DNA from: Nibrella viscosa
GTDB lineage: Bacteria > Bacteroidota > Bacteroidia > Cytophagales > Spirosomataceae
DNA: 64,000 bases
Assembly (NCBI RefSeq): GCF_039541875.1
Contig: NZ_BAABHB010000002.1
Location: 558,001-622,000 of the forward strand
Reading direction: 5' to 3'
Below the pieces are notes generated by a model. The model was not told where the DNA came from. It saw only the letters and a list, made by a program, of their open reading frames with translations, and searched no databases. This document shows, one piece after another, positions 1-8,478 of the stretch. Position numbers and translations under genes: made by a program. How positions within the stretch are numbered: the stretch's first letter is position 1; each line of letters begins with the position of its first letter.

Positions 1-452
1 CACCGGGAAGCGACGGCAAGACCGGTGACGAGGGCAAAGAAGGTGAAACCAGCGATGTTGAGGAGCCAGCAGGTCAGCAGGCAGGGACGAAAGATGGGGA
101 TATTACGCTATCGGAGTTTACCCGGCAAATGATAGAGTACATCCAGAAGTATAAGGGTTGGGACAGTATTAAAGTGGGTGGCACTACGCTGGTAGCCACC
201 GGCGATAAGGATTTTGCCTCAACGCCCATTCGGGGTATTGTTCATGCGTATGCCTATACGAAAGCCAGTACTTCAGTGTTAGCTATCACGTTCCTGAGTA
301 TTCGAATCGACAGTCGAACGGGCACAAAACCAGGAAATGTCTGGAAAGGCACCATTGTCAGTGCTACTGTCTCGGTAGCCAACAATGGGCGAACGGCTCA
401 GGTTTTCAGCACGGGTAAGCCAATCAGTGCCGCTATTCTTTCCGGCAAATAA
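1..452 (+). CDS. 3' end of an unknown protein (5' part outside the window)
   Basis: The frame is open from the left edge (first whole codon at base 3) to a TAA at 450-452, so about 149 C-terminal residues are visible. They start with a Gly/Lys/Glu/Asp-rich linker (PGSDGKTGDEGKEGE) and continue, from about base 100, with a Thr/Val-rich stretch of roughly 115 residues that looks beta-rich. I recognise no motif or family. The ATG at 129 is internal, not the true start. The gene ends 99 bases before a DUF4157 protein and runs in the same direction as the eCIS-type genes that follow, so it may be the last visible member of a larger injection-system locus to the left. That link is inference from position only. 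Confidence 0.6.
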   Translation, partial: PGSDGKTGDEGKEGETSDVEEPAGQQAGTKDGDITLSEFTRQMIEYIQKYKGWDSIKVGGTTLVATGDKDFASTPIRGIVHAYAYTKASTSVLAITFLSIRIDSRTGTKPGNVWKGTIVSATVSVANNGRTAQVFSTGKPISAAILSGK

Positions 453-551
453 TGATTCACACGGCTCTGTTTATCCAGATGGATGAGACAGTTAAAAAAC
501 AGGACAGGAAACTCTTGAAAACGGATATTTCCTAACGTTAATTACGTACGA

Positions 552-3500
552 ATGAACCGGGTCAGACAACGATACTCAGGCCATAAGCCCGCTCCCGTAC
601 GGCGCGCCACGACCCCGTTCGTAGCCCCCGGCCGGCTTACGGAACCGGCAGCGGCCGAGCCATCGTTTGTGCCGCCCGCTGTTCAGGCCAAATTAAGCCT
701 TAGTCAGCCCGGCGATGAGTTCGAACGGGAAGCCGATGCCACTGCCGACCAGGTGATGCGTATGCCCTCTCCATTGCCCAAAGCGCCACCCGCCGGCGAT
801 CCCACCGATCCGCCAACCTCCGGCTCTATACCGGGGATTATGCCGAAATGCGCAGCCTGTGAGGAAGAAGAAAAGGAAAAGCCGGAGATTCAGGCCAAAG
901 AACTACCCGGTGGGCTGGCAGACTGGCTACCCATCATGCGGCAGCCCCTCGACGAAGAGGAAGAGCGGATGAACATTATTCAGGCCAAGCCGATGGCCGG
1001 GGTTACTCACCTGATGCTCAAGTGCCGGCATTGCGAGGAGGAAGAAGCGCATCCGCAAGTGGTACAGCGTAAACCCGACGGTAGTGGCATGTCGGCGGGC
1101 TTTCAACTGGATAGCTACCTGCAAAGTAGCCGCCTGGGTGGGGTGCCCATGGATAAAACGACCCGCTCGTTCATGGAGGCACGGTTCGGGTCCGATCTGT
1201 CCGGGGTTCGGATTCATACCGACACGCAGGCGAATCAGGCCTCTGATGCCATCCGGGCGCGGGCTTTTACGCACGGGCAGTCCATTCACTTCAACCGGGG
1301 CGAATACCAGCCCCAGACCAACAGTGGCCGCTGGCTGCTGGCTCACGAACTGACGCATACCCTTCAGCAGAGTACCGGAGCCGTCCGGCGCGTGATGCGG
1401 AAGGCCAAACCCGACGAACCCGCCTTTTACGAAGCGCTAATGGGGGGGAAGAAGGCGTATGAGGTAGCTAAAGCCGCCAATCTGGACAGTTGGTATCAGG
1501 GCTACAAATTCTTTAATCTTTTTCAGGAAGAAGGAATCTACCCCGGCTCGCATCCCAACGCCTACGCGACCCGGGTGTATGAACTGCAGGAAAAACTCCA
1601 TGAATTGCTGAAAGAGAAATTTCCGGAGGAGAATATCACCGGTATGCTGGAGCCGGATTTCAGGGCCAGCCCGACGCTTAACGCGCTGCTGGGGGTAGCC
1701 GGGGTTTATGTGCAGAATTCAGCAATCGACACGGCGGGTCTTAATCCGGATATGCTGAAGCGGGTCAATCGGCTGGTTACCTCCATCAGCCAGCAGGCTC
1801 CTCCGCTGCAATCCCGCCTGTTTCAGGGAATTCCGCAACTTAACCTGGTGAACGCCAGTCCCAGCTTCGTCATTGAAAAAGGCGACCGGGGCCTGTACGT
1901 CAAATACATACAGAGTGCCTTGCTGAGCCTGAACTATACCCTGGGCAGCGACTATGCCGTGGCGAAAGTAAAAACCGAAAAAGAGGTTACGGGTGTTTTC
2001 GGCGAGGATACGCGCAAGGCCGTTCAGCAGTTTCAGATGGACTCCGGCCTGGAAGGGAAAGATATTGACGGGGTGGTGGGGCAGATTACCCTCCGGTTGC
2101 TGGATCAGCGGCTTGACCGGCATGTGAGGACCTCCCAGAGCTATTATGCCGCCAATGTGATCGCAGTGATGGTGCCCGTTACCAGCGCCGATATCCCGTC
2201 GGACCCGTCGAAAGCGGATGCCATCCGGCACGATATGCTCATCCGGTCGATTATGACGGCTATGCCGCTGTCGAAAAATGAAGCCGAAAGCCTCATCAAA
2301 AATAACTGGCACTGGATTAGCTACCAGGATGTGACCCTGGACGACGTAGCGAAGGGGTATATCATAAACGGCGTCGCCAAGGCTAGCTATGAGCAGATCA
2401 TGGGCAAACCCAACGGGAGTTCCGGCGGGATGTCGGCCCAGCAACTGTCCGATCAGATTATTGAGCAGGCGCTCGAACTCCAGCCAACTACCGATCTGTA
2501 CCAGCTTCAGAAAGAAGTAAAAGCCCTGGAAAAAGAGCGTGACGATATTCAGTCGGTAATTATTATGATTGAGGGGTCGGTACCTGCCAGTCTGGCCGAT
2601 GCACTCGATTCCGTTACCAAAAAACTTACCGCCAAAAGGGAAGCCCGCGACCGCGAACTCAGGCGGCTGGGCTACAAAAGCATCGACGAGTACACGGCGA
2701 AGAATGAGCAGTTTGTTAAGACTTTCCTGCAATATGCGGCCATGATTGCCTTCCAGCTGCTGGCCCGGAACGAAGCTAAAGCCAGTGTCGAATACCAGCA
2801 CTACGAAAACGCCGACGAACTTAAACGACTGAAAGACGCCATCAGCCAACTGAATCAGTATTACGCCAACGCCGAGACCTACCTGATGCAGGGCGTCAGC
2901 TACGAAGAAACGGACGGCAAAGACATTAACAGGTACAAAACCCGCAGTGACTACGTTCTGGCTAACGAATATTGCGACGATATGGGGTGTAACGGAGCGG
3001 CCTACGAAGCCATTCTGAACAGTACCTGGCAGAAAAACGTCAAAGAAAAATCGACCAAAAACCCGTATTACGCGAAACTGTTCGACGAAGAAGCCACCGC
3101 CTTTACCTACCTGAAAGAAAACAGCGAACGCTTCCCGATTCTGGGTAACCCCAAATTCAACGTTCGGGATAAAGGCCCATCATATGTGACAAAAGCGGAT
3201 ACGGCTCTGCGCGACGATATTAAGGAGATCATCGGTACACGTACCTCCGGCGATGGTGTCATGCAGAACATTGCCAATACCCGTGAGCGCATCCGGGGCA
3301 ATGTGGAATTGCTCTGGGAGATGCCGCCCGTTATTGCCCAGGCCAAGGCTGAGTTGGGAATCATCGACGGCACCGTCCTGGACAACCTTATTACCGATGC
3401 CTACAAAGCCCATAAGGATCAGGGCTTCTGGAAAACCGTGTTCAAAGCAGCCCTGGGCATTGGGCTGGGGTTGCTCGCGCTCGTATCAGGCCCGGTAGGC

Positions 3501-6272
3501 TGGATTGCGCTGGGAGCCAGCCTGGCCTACGGTGCTTACGATGCCTACCAGACCTACCAGGAGATCAAGATGAAGCGCGAAGCCTCCGAAACGGCTGTTG
3601 ATGAAGAGGCTATGGCGCTCATGCACGATAAGCCCTCGTACTTCTGGTTTGTGGTCAGCCTGGTAGGCGTTGGGCTGGATGCGTTCCAGGCGGTAAAAGT
3701 GGTAAAAGCCGTCAAAGAGGGGGTAGAACTGGCCAAAGGCGTACAGGGTGCCGTCGAAGCCGAGATAGCCGCCAGTAAACTCGAACAGGCCGCCCTCAAG
3801 GCCGGCAGCAAAGAGGCCGTGGCGATTGGCCGCCGAATCGAACGGCTGGAGAAAGCCCTGACCGAAATTGACTGGGTACACTACGCCGAACACAGCAGGA
3901 TTCTGACCGTCCTGAAAGATAGTCCGTTTGCTCTGCGGTTCATGGCCGACGCTCTCAAAGAACCCGGCCTTGCCAAAGCCTTTACGAAACTGGCTAAACT
4001 GGGGCTGTCGGAAGAGTTGATGAAGACGGTGGTGGGTATGTACGCCGGGGTGGGCAAAAAAGCCCTGAGTGAGCTGCCCGAGGTGATGCGGCTCATTGAG
4101 GTGGGTAAACTGGCCGGCAATGCCCAACTGACCAAGACGATCCTGACCGACCTCAGAGTCCAGAAAGCCCTGCTCGACAGCGGAGATCCGGCCAAAATTG
4201 CCAAACTCTTTGTTGAATGGGAAGCGGCTTCGGCAGGTAAAACGCTCAGCTTTGCCGAACACCTCAAACAGAGTGGTCTTGATACGTTCTTCCGGAAAGG
4301 CGTGGTGCTGACCGAGCGCTTCGGGCCGGAGTTTGCCCAGATGAGCAACCTCATCAAGAACAAGTATATTCTGCGGGAGATTGAGCCGCTGCTGGTAGAA
4401 GCGCTGAACGCCAAACGCTTGCCTCCTTCGCTGCAGCGGTCGCTGGAGGTTGCCCTGCAACGCGATGTGCTGGGGCTGACCAACGACCTGGGCATTGCCC
4501 AGGAGCGCATGGCCAAAGAGATTGCTGCCCTCGGCGGTACGCTGCAATTGCAGAGCGAGTATCTGGCGCTGACCAGTCTGATGCAAAATGCCCGTACCCG
4601 CCGGATGCTGTGGGAAGCGGCCGTCAACCTGCCGGGGCGTGCCGACTACCTGAAAATCATGGAGGAGGTAACCAGGGCTAACCCGGACAAAGTGGGCAAA
4701 ATTATGGATGACCTCATCCGGATTGGCCCCCTGACCGATAAGGCAACCCTGGAACGGCTGGTAGCCGACGATGTGCTGCGGAGAGCCCTGGCCGAGAATC
4801 CGCTGGCGGTGCTGGCACTCAAAAAGTGCGCGTCACCCTGTTTTCCGCCGTCGGCCACTCCCGATCAGATCACACGGCTGACCAAACTACTCGCCGGGAA
4901 GTCGGGCGATGAGCTGGCCAGAGTCAACAATTTCATTTACCAGAACCGCGCTACGGAAAAAACGCTCGAAGCGGCCATTGCAAAGCTGGAAACCAATTTC
5001 GACGAAGCCATCAAGGCGGCAAAAGGTGCCGAGGTGATCTTCCCGAAAGGCGTATCGGTTACCGACGGCATGAAGGCCATGGCAGAGGCTGCCGTATCGC
5101 TCGGTATGCCGTCTGCTCAGCTCAACAATATTCTGAAGACGATCGTTGCCAATGGGGGCGCTACCACCACCCGGACCGAGAACCTGCTGGGCGACCTGGT
5201 GGGCGTGCTGCAGCTCGACAATAAGGTTAAAATGCAAAACCTGCCGGCTCTGCTCAGCGGCCTGGAAAGCAGCGATAAGGGCCTGTTCCGAACAGCCGAA
5301 TTTCTGCTCGATGAAATAGCCCGGCATACCAGACCGTCCGACATCGAAAAAGCTTTGTTTACGTACCCTGGCCTCCAGAAAGCCGACTCCCTCATTTCAA
5401 AGTTCGGCATGGAGGGCCTGCAAAACCTGATCCAGGCTAACCGAAACCAGACCGGCTTTGTCAATAACCTGTATTTTCTGACCCAGAAAGTCGGCGGCAC
5501 TAAAGCCGAGTGGGCCGAACTCATCCGGCAGGCCGGGGCGGGCGGCAAAGGCGATCTGGATAAACTGGTCCGGATTCTGGAAAGCCAGCCGGGTCAGCTG
5601 ACCTATAAGGAGGCACTCGAAGCGGTGAGCCGATCGAAGTCGTTTGCGGCCGATGTGGCTGCGGCCATGGCCGATAAAAACGCGTATACGAAACTGGCTA
5701 AGCGGGTATGGGGCGAAAGCGCCGAAGTGGCCGAAGACGGGGCCATCAGCGTATCGGATAAATTCAGAAAAGGGGCCGAAGACGCGGGCAGCGAAGCGTA
5801 CGCGCAGGTGATCAAACAGGGACGCGGGATTGATCTGGCCAATACCGTAGCTACCAACGGCGCTGTCGACTATACCCGCTGGAAAGTTCTGAAGAATATT
5901 GTCGAAAATGCATCCATATCGCAGTCGATCAAGAATCTCATCATCGGTGAACTCTGGACCACGGTGCATGCCCGGATGCTGGAACAGCAGGGATATAAGG
6001 TTTTCCGGGAGGTCAAACTGACCGACGGCGTAACCATAGCCAAGGCCGATATCGTAGCTGTAAAAGGCAGCGAAATGCTGGTGGTGGAGATGAAGTCTAT
6101 GGCAGCTAGCCTGAGCAAAAATCAGGCATCTGTTTACCCGCTGTTGCAGGACAAGGCCAAAATTAAAACGCTGCGGTTCTTCGAGAATGCTGAGGTGGAT
6201 GCTCTTTTTGCCGCCAACCGGGATAACGTTATGTATAAACTATTTGAAGAAGCTGTTCTGGTTCCAAAGTAA
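552..6272 (+). CDS. Giant DUF4157 (eCIS core) protein with C-terminal PD-(D/E)XK nuclease-like domain
   Basis: This 1906-residue protein reads as a modular cargo or toxin. Residues 1-90 are a Pro-rich leader with the QPGDEFEREAD motif typical of DUF4157 proteins. Two acidic zinc-knuckle-like motifs follow (CAAC at 100-103 and CRHC at 158-161, each followed by a Glu run). The DUF4157 core spans about 205-275 and holds HELTH at 265-269. A peptidoglycan-binding-type repeat lies near 440-520, coiled helices near 630-830, and hydrophobic stretches near 960-1000 and 1030-1050. A long all-helical region (1070-1760) leads to the last 110 residues, which carry E1811, D1833, E1846-x-K1848 and Q1858, the order of PD-(D/E)XK nucleases. 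DUF4157 is known to mark proteins of eCIS loci. Nuclease activity and delivery are inference. No RHS repeats are present. The next gene starts 11 bases downstream. Confidence 0.82.
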   Translation: MNRVRQRYSGHKPAPVRRATTPFVAPGRLTEPAAAEPSFVPPAVQAKLSLSQPGDEFEREADATADQVMRMPSPLPKAPPAGDPTDPPTSGSIPGIMPKCAACEEEEKEKPEIQAKELPGGLADWLPIMRQPLDEEEERMNIIQAKPMAGVTHLMLKCRHCEEEEAHPQVVQRKPDGSGMSAGFQLDSYLQSSRLGGVPMDKTTRSFMEARFGSDLSGVRIHTDTQANQASDAIRARAFTHGQSIHFNRGEYQPQTNSGRWLLAHELTHTLQQSTGAVRRVMRKAKPDEPAFYEALMGGKKAYEVAKAANLDSWYQGYKFFNLFQEEGIYPGSHPNAYATRVYELQEKLHELLKEKFPEENITGMLEPDFRASPTLNALLGVAGVYVQNSAIDTAGLNPDMLKRVNRLVTSISQQAPPLQSRLFQGIPQLNLVNASPSFVIEKGDRGLYVKYIQSALLSLNYTLGSDYAVAKVKTEKEVTGVFGEDTRKAVQQFQMDSGLEGKDIDGVVGQITLRLLDQRLDRHVRTSQSYYAANVIAVMVPVTSADIPSDPSKADAIRHDMLIRSIMTAMPLSKNEAESLIKNNWHWISYQDVTLDDVAKGYIINGVAKASYEQIMGKPNGSSGGMSAQQLSDQIIEQALELQPTTDLYQLQKEVKALEKERDDIQSVIIMIEGSVPASLADALDSVTKKLTAKREARDRELRRLGYKSIDEYTAKNEQFVKTFLQYAAMIAFQLLARNEAKASVEYQHYENADELKRLKDAISQLNQYYANAETYLMQGVSYEETDGKDINRYKTRSDYVLANEYCDDMGCNGAAYEAILNSTWQKNVKEKSTKNPYYAKLFDEEATAFTYLKENSERFPILGNPKFNVRDKGPSYVTKADTALRDDIKEIIGTRTSGDGVMQNIANTRERIRGNVELLWEMPPVIAQAKAELGIIDGTVLDNLITDAYKAHKDQGFWKTVFKAALGIGLGLLALVSGPVGWIALGASLAYGAYDAYQTYQEIKMKREASETAVDEEAMALMHDKPSYFWFVVSLVGVGLDAFQAVKVVKAVKEGVELAKGVQGAVEAEIAASKLEQAALKAGSKEAVAIGRRIERLEKALTEIDWVHYAEHSRILTVLKDSPFALRFMADALKEPGLAKAFTKLAKLGLSEELMKTVVGMYAGVGKKALSELPEVMRLIEVGKLAGNAQLTKTILTDLRVQKALLDSGDPAKIAKLFVEWEAASAGKTLSFAEHLKQSGLDTFFRKGVVLTERFGPEFAQMSNLIKNKYILREIEPLLVEALNAKRLPPSLQRSLEVALQRDVLGLTNDLGIAQERMAKEIAALGGTLQLQSEYLALTSLMQNARTRRMLWEAAVNLPGRADYLKIMEEVTRANPDKVGKIMDDLIRIGPLTDKATLERLVADDVLRRALAENPLAVLALKKCASPCFPPSATPDQITRLTKLLAGKSGDELARVNNFIYQNRATEKTLEAAIAKLETNFDEAIKAAKGAEVIFPKGVSVTDGMKAMAEAAVSLGMPSAQLNNILKTIVANGGATTTRTENLLGDLVGVLQLDNKVKMQNLPALLSGLESSDKGLFRTAEFLLDEIARHTRPSDIEKALFTYPGLQKADSLISKFGMEGLQNLIQANRNQTGFVNNLYFLTQKVGGTKAEWAELIRQAGAGGKGDLDKLVRILESQPGQLTYKEALEAVSRSKSFAADVAAAMADKNAYTKLAKRVWGESAEVAEDGAISVSDKFRKGAEDAGSEAYAQVIKQGRGIDLANTVATNGAVDYTRWKVLKNIVENASISQSIKNLIIGELWTTVHARMLEQQGYKVFREVKLTDGVTIAKADIVAVKGSEMLVVEMKSMAASLSKNQASVYPLLQDKAKIKTLRFFENAEVDALFAANRDNVMYKLFEEAVLVPK

Positions 6273-6283
6273 CGTACGACACT

Positions 6284-6811
6284 ATGGCCTGGAAATTTGG
6301 CGGAATTTACCTGAAAAATGACTTTGGCGGAGACCCTGTTCTGGCCCTGAACCGGCTGGGTATCGACAAACGGTTCACCGACGAACGGGTGCGGTTTTCG
6401 ACCGTGATCGATAGCACGTTTGAGCCGACCGCCATCGGTATTGTTGGGAGCGTTACGCTGGTGCATGATAACCGGTTGCCTTATAACCACAGCTACGAGG
6501 CCGATACGGTTTACCCCGCCGACGAGCGGTTGCTGCTGCTGAGTCACGAGGTAGAAAGTCTGGTGTTTTACCTGGATGGCATCACCGACAGCTACGGACT
6601 GGCGCATTTTCAAGGCGGTCGGCGCGTCCGCCATTTCAGTATGCAGCGTGGCGATCTGATTGTACAGGAGGGCGAAATGACAACCATACATACATCGTCG
6701 GTCGAAGCGCAGCTGCTCGACTGGCTACAGGCATTTACGGGGCTATCGTTCACCCAACTGGTTTTAGACGATCACCCAATTATGTACGTGTTTACGGAAA
6801 CAGGTTTTTGA
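6284..6811 (+). CDS. Unknown 175-residue protein between two DUF4157 genes
   Basis: I do not recognise the family. The protein is soluble-looking, with no signal peptide or membrane segment, and is mixed alpha/beta with a Trp/Phe/Tyr-rich C-terminal half (LLDWLQAFTGLSF). It starts 11 bases after the giant DUF4157 protein and stops one base before the start codon of the next DUF4157 gene, so all three are surely co-transcribed and probably translationally coupled. A small gene placed directly behind a protein with a C-terminal nuclease-like domain is the usual position of an immunity protein in polymorphic toxin systems. eCIS cargo genes do not always have one, so an assembly or loading partner is an equal possibility. 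The function is open. Confidence 0.75.
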   Translation: MAWKFGGIYLKNDFGGDPVLALNRLGIDKRFTDERVRFSTVIDSTFEPTAIGIVGSVTLVHDNRLPYNHSYEADTVYPADERLLLLSHEVESLVFYLDGITDSYGLAHFQGGRRVRHFSMQRGDLIVQEGEMTTIHTSSVEAQLLDWLQAFTGLSFTQLVLDDHPIMYVFTETGF

Positions 6812-6812
6812 T

Positions 6813-8468
6813 ATGAAACAGCCGCTTTACAGAAAGCCGGTCGCGCAGGGTACTAAACCCGGCGACTCCTTCATTGCTCCCCGGCCGGCTCTGCCCATCA
6901 GCCAGCCTGGCGATGCGGCCGAGCGCGAAGCCGATGCGGTAGCCGAACGGGTGGCAGGAAGTGGCCGAACCACTGCGTTGCCAAACAGTGGAACGTTTAT
7001 GCAGCCCGCTGTTCAACGGAAGTGTGCCGAGTGTGAAAAGGAGGAAAAAGAACAGACGGTGCACCGTAAAGAAAACGCAGCGGGTACGCCCGTGGCCGGT
7101 TCGTTTGCCCTGAAAAGTCAGCTGGACAGCGCCCGCGGACAGGGGTCAGCGTTGCCGGATCACACCCGTCGCCAGATGGAGCGCGCGTTCGGGGCTGACT
7201 TTGGTAGGGTGCGCTTACATACCGACAGTCGGGCCGTGCTGTTCAGCCGCCAGCTCAACGCCCATGCCTTTACTTACGGACAGGATATTTTTTTCAACAG
7301 CGGCCAGTACGACAGCCAATCGCCTGCAGGCCGGAAACTGCTGGCCCACGAACTGACCCATGTTGTGCAGCAGAGCGGTACGGTACAGCGGCAGATTCAG
7401 CGGCAGACGCAGGTCGAGGTTACGGTCGACAATGTGCCGGGCGCCTGCTCACTCGATCAGCACCGGGAAATCGAACCCGCCGTCCGGCAGGCCACCACCT
7501 GGCTCCAGACCAGCCTGCGACGGCTCGATGCGTTTATCAGCAATCCGACCCGCGAACCCGGTGTTCAGGCAGCGCTGGAGCGGCATTTTCATTCCTCAAC
7601 GGCAGAAACAGCCGGCCGGGTCCGCCGGGTACTCAACCGCATCAACACCGAAATCCTGACCCGGCCGGACCTGCGGGTCGAGTGCCGTACGGCTACCGAT
7701 ACCAGTTGCAGTTCGGCGGGTGCCTATGTGACAGGTAATCTGCTGGTGTTCTGCCCCAGTTTTTTTGATGGCTCCGCCAGCTGGCAGGCTTCCTCCCTGG
7801 TTCACGAAATGGCGCATACGCTTACCGGCCTTACCCACATTACCGACCGGGCCTACCGGAGCGATCGTTATTACGCCATTACCTCGCCCATTGAAGCCCT
7901 GACCAATGCGGCTTCCTACGAATATCTCTGCGTCGAACTCGGGGCGGGTACGGCCCAGGCCGGCACGGCTCCCCGCGACAGTACCAGCGATTGTTCCGAC
8001 CGGCAGGCCATACCGGCCCGGCGCTCCATTGCTCAATTTGAGCGCTGGAACCGCAACGCGCAGGTGCTGACCGACGATCAGCGGCCCGATATGCTGTCTC
8101 AATGGCAGGATCTACAGAACCGGCACCTCGGCGGTACAACTCCGGCGCACGTCCGGCGGGCCAAGGCGGCCTACGACCGGATCTATAACCGGATGAAATC
8201 GGCGCTGTCGTTCGAATGCGAGCGGCACTGCGACGATAATACAACCGGTTACTACCGGTATTTTCTGTTCATTACCAGCGATACCATCCACCTGTGCCCC
8301 CTGCTTTTCTCACTGAACGAAGACGACCGGACGCTGGAAATGTATAAATTGGTGCTGATCCGATACGGCGATGTTTCGGAGGCCTTTGCAACCGAACTGG
8401 CGGGTATGGCCAGATCGCTCACGAACCGGTTCTGGTCGGTTCCGACTTCGTTGACCGGTTTTGATTAA
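6813..8468 (+). CDS. DUF4157 (eCIS core) protein with M35-like metallopeptidase domain
   Basis: This 551-residue protein has the same leader plan as the giant protein two genes upstream: a SQPGDAAEREAD motif near 30-42, a CAEC motif at 71-74 followed by an acidic Glu/Lys run, and a DUF4157 core at about 125-190 with HELTH at 179-183. The C-terminal part adds a second zinc signature, HEMAH at 331-335 with a candidate third ligand in ITDRAY (D345), preceded by a Cys-containing strand (LLVFCPSFF). This arrangement resembles deuterolysin/Lys-specific M35 metallopeptidases, which occur fused to DUF4157. It probably acts as an injected or surface protease, which is inference. A last region of about 150 residues with two more Cys pairs is unassigned. 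Start ATG lies one base after the previous stop. Confidence 0.8.
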   Translation: MKQPLYRKPVAQGTKPGDSFIAPRPALPISQPGDAAEREADAVAERVAGSGRTTALPNSGTFMQPAVQRKCAECEKEEKEQTVHRKENAAGTPVAGSFALKSQLDSARGQGSALPDHTRRQMERAFGADFGRVRLHTDSRAVLFSRQLNAHAFTYGQDIFFNSGQYDSQSPAGRKLLAHELTHVVQQSGTVQRQIQRQTQVEVTVDNVPGACSLDQHREIEPAVRQATTWLQTSLRRLDAFISNPTREPGVQAALERHFHSSTAETAGRVRRVLNRINTEILTRPDLRVECRTATDTSCSSAGAYVTGNLLVFCPSFFDGSASWQASSLVHEMAHTLTGLTHITDRAYRSDRYYAITSPIEALTNAASYEYLCVELGAGTAQAGTAPRDSTSDCSDRQAIPARRSIAQFERWNRNAQVLTDDQRPDMLSQWQDLQNRHLGGTTPAHVRRAKAAYDRIYNRMKSALSFECERHCDDNTTGYYRYFLFITSDTIHLCPLLFSLNEDDRTLEMYKLVLIRYGDVSEAFATELAGMARSLTNRFWSVPTSLTGFD

Positions 8469-8478
8469 CCCTACGCCT

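Noticed and set aside
1719..4586. Long minus-strand frames (up to 376 codons) inside the giant DUF4157 gene
   Set aside because: They lie opposite a well-supported gene, have no family features and are explained by its codon usage.
552..6272. Possible RHS/YD-repeat toxin
   Set aside because: No YD repeats or RHS core motif are present; the shaft is helical.
8461..8478. TTG start for the AAA+ ATPase
   Set aside because: It overlaps the previous stop codon, and the ATG at 8479 gives the normal protein with a natural spacing.
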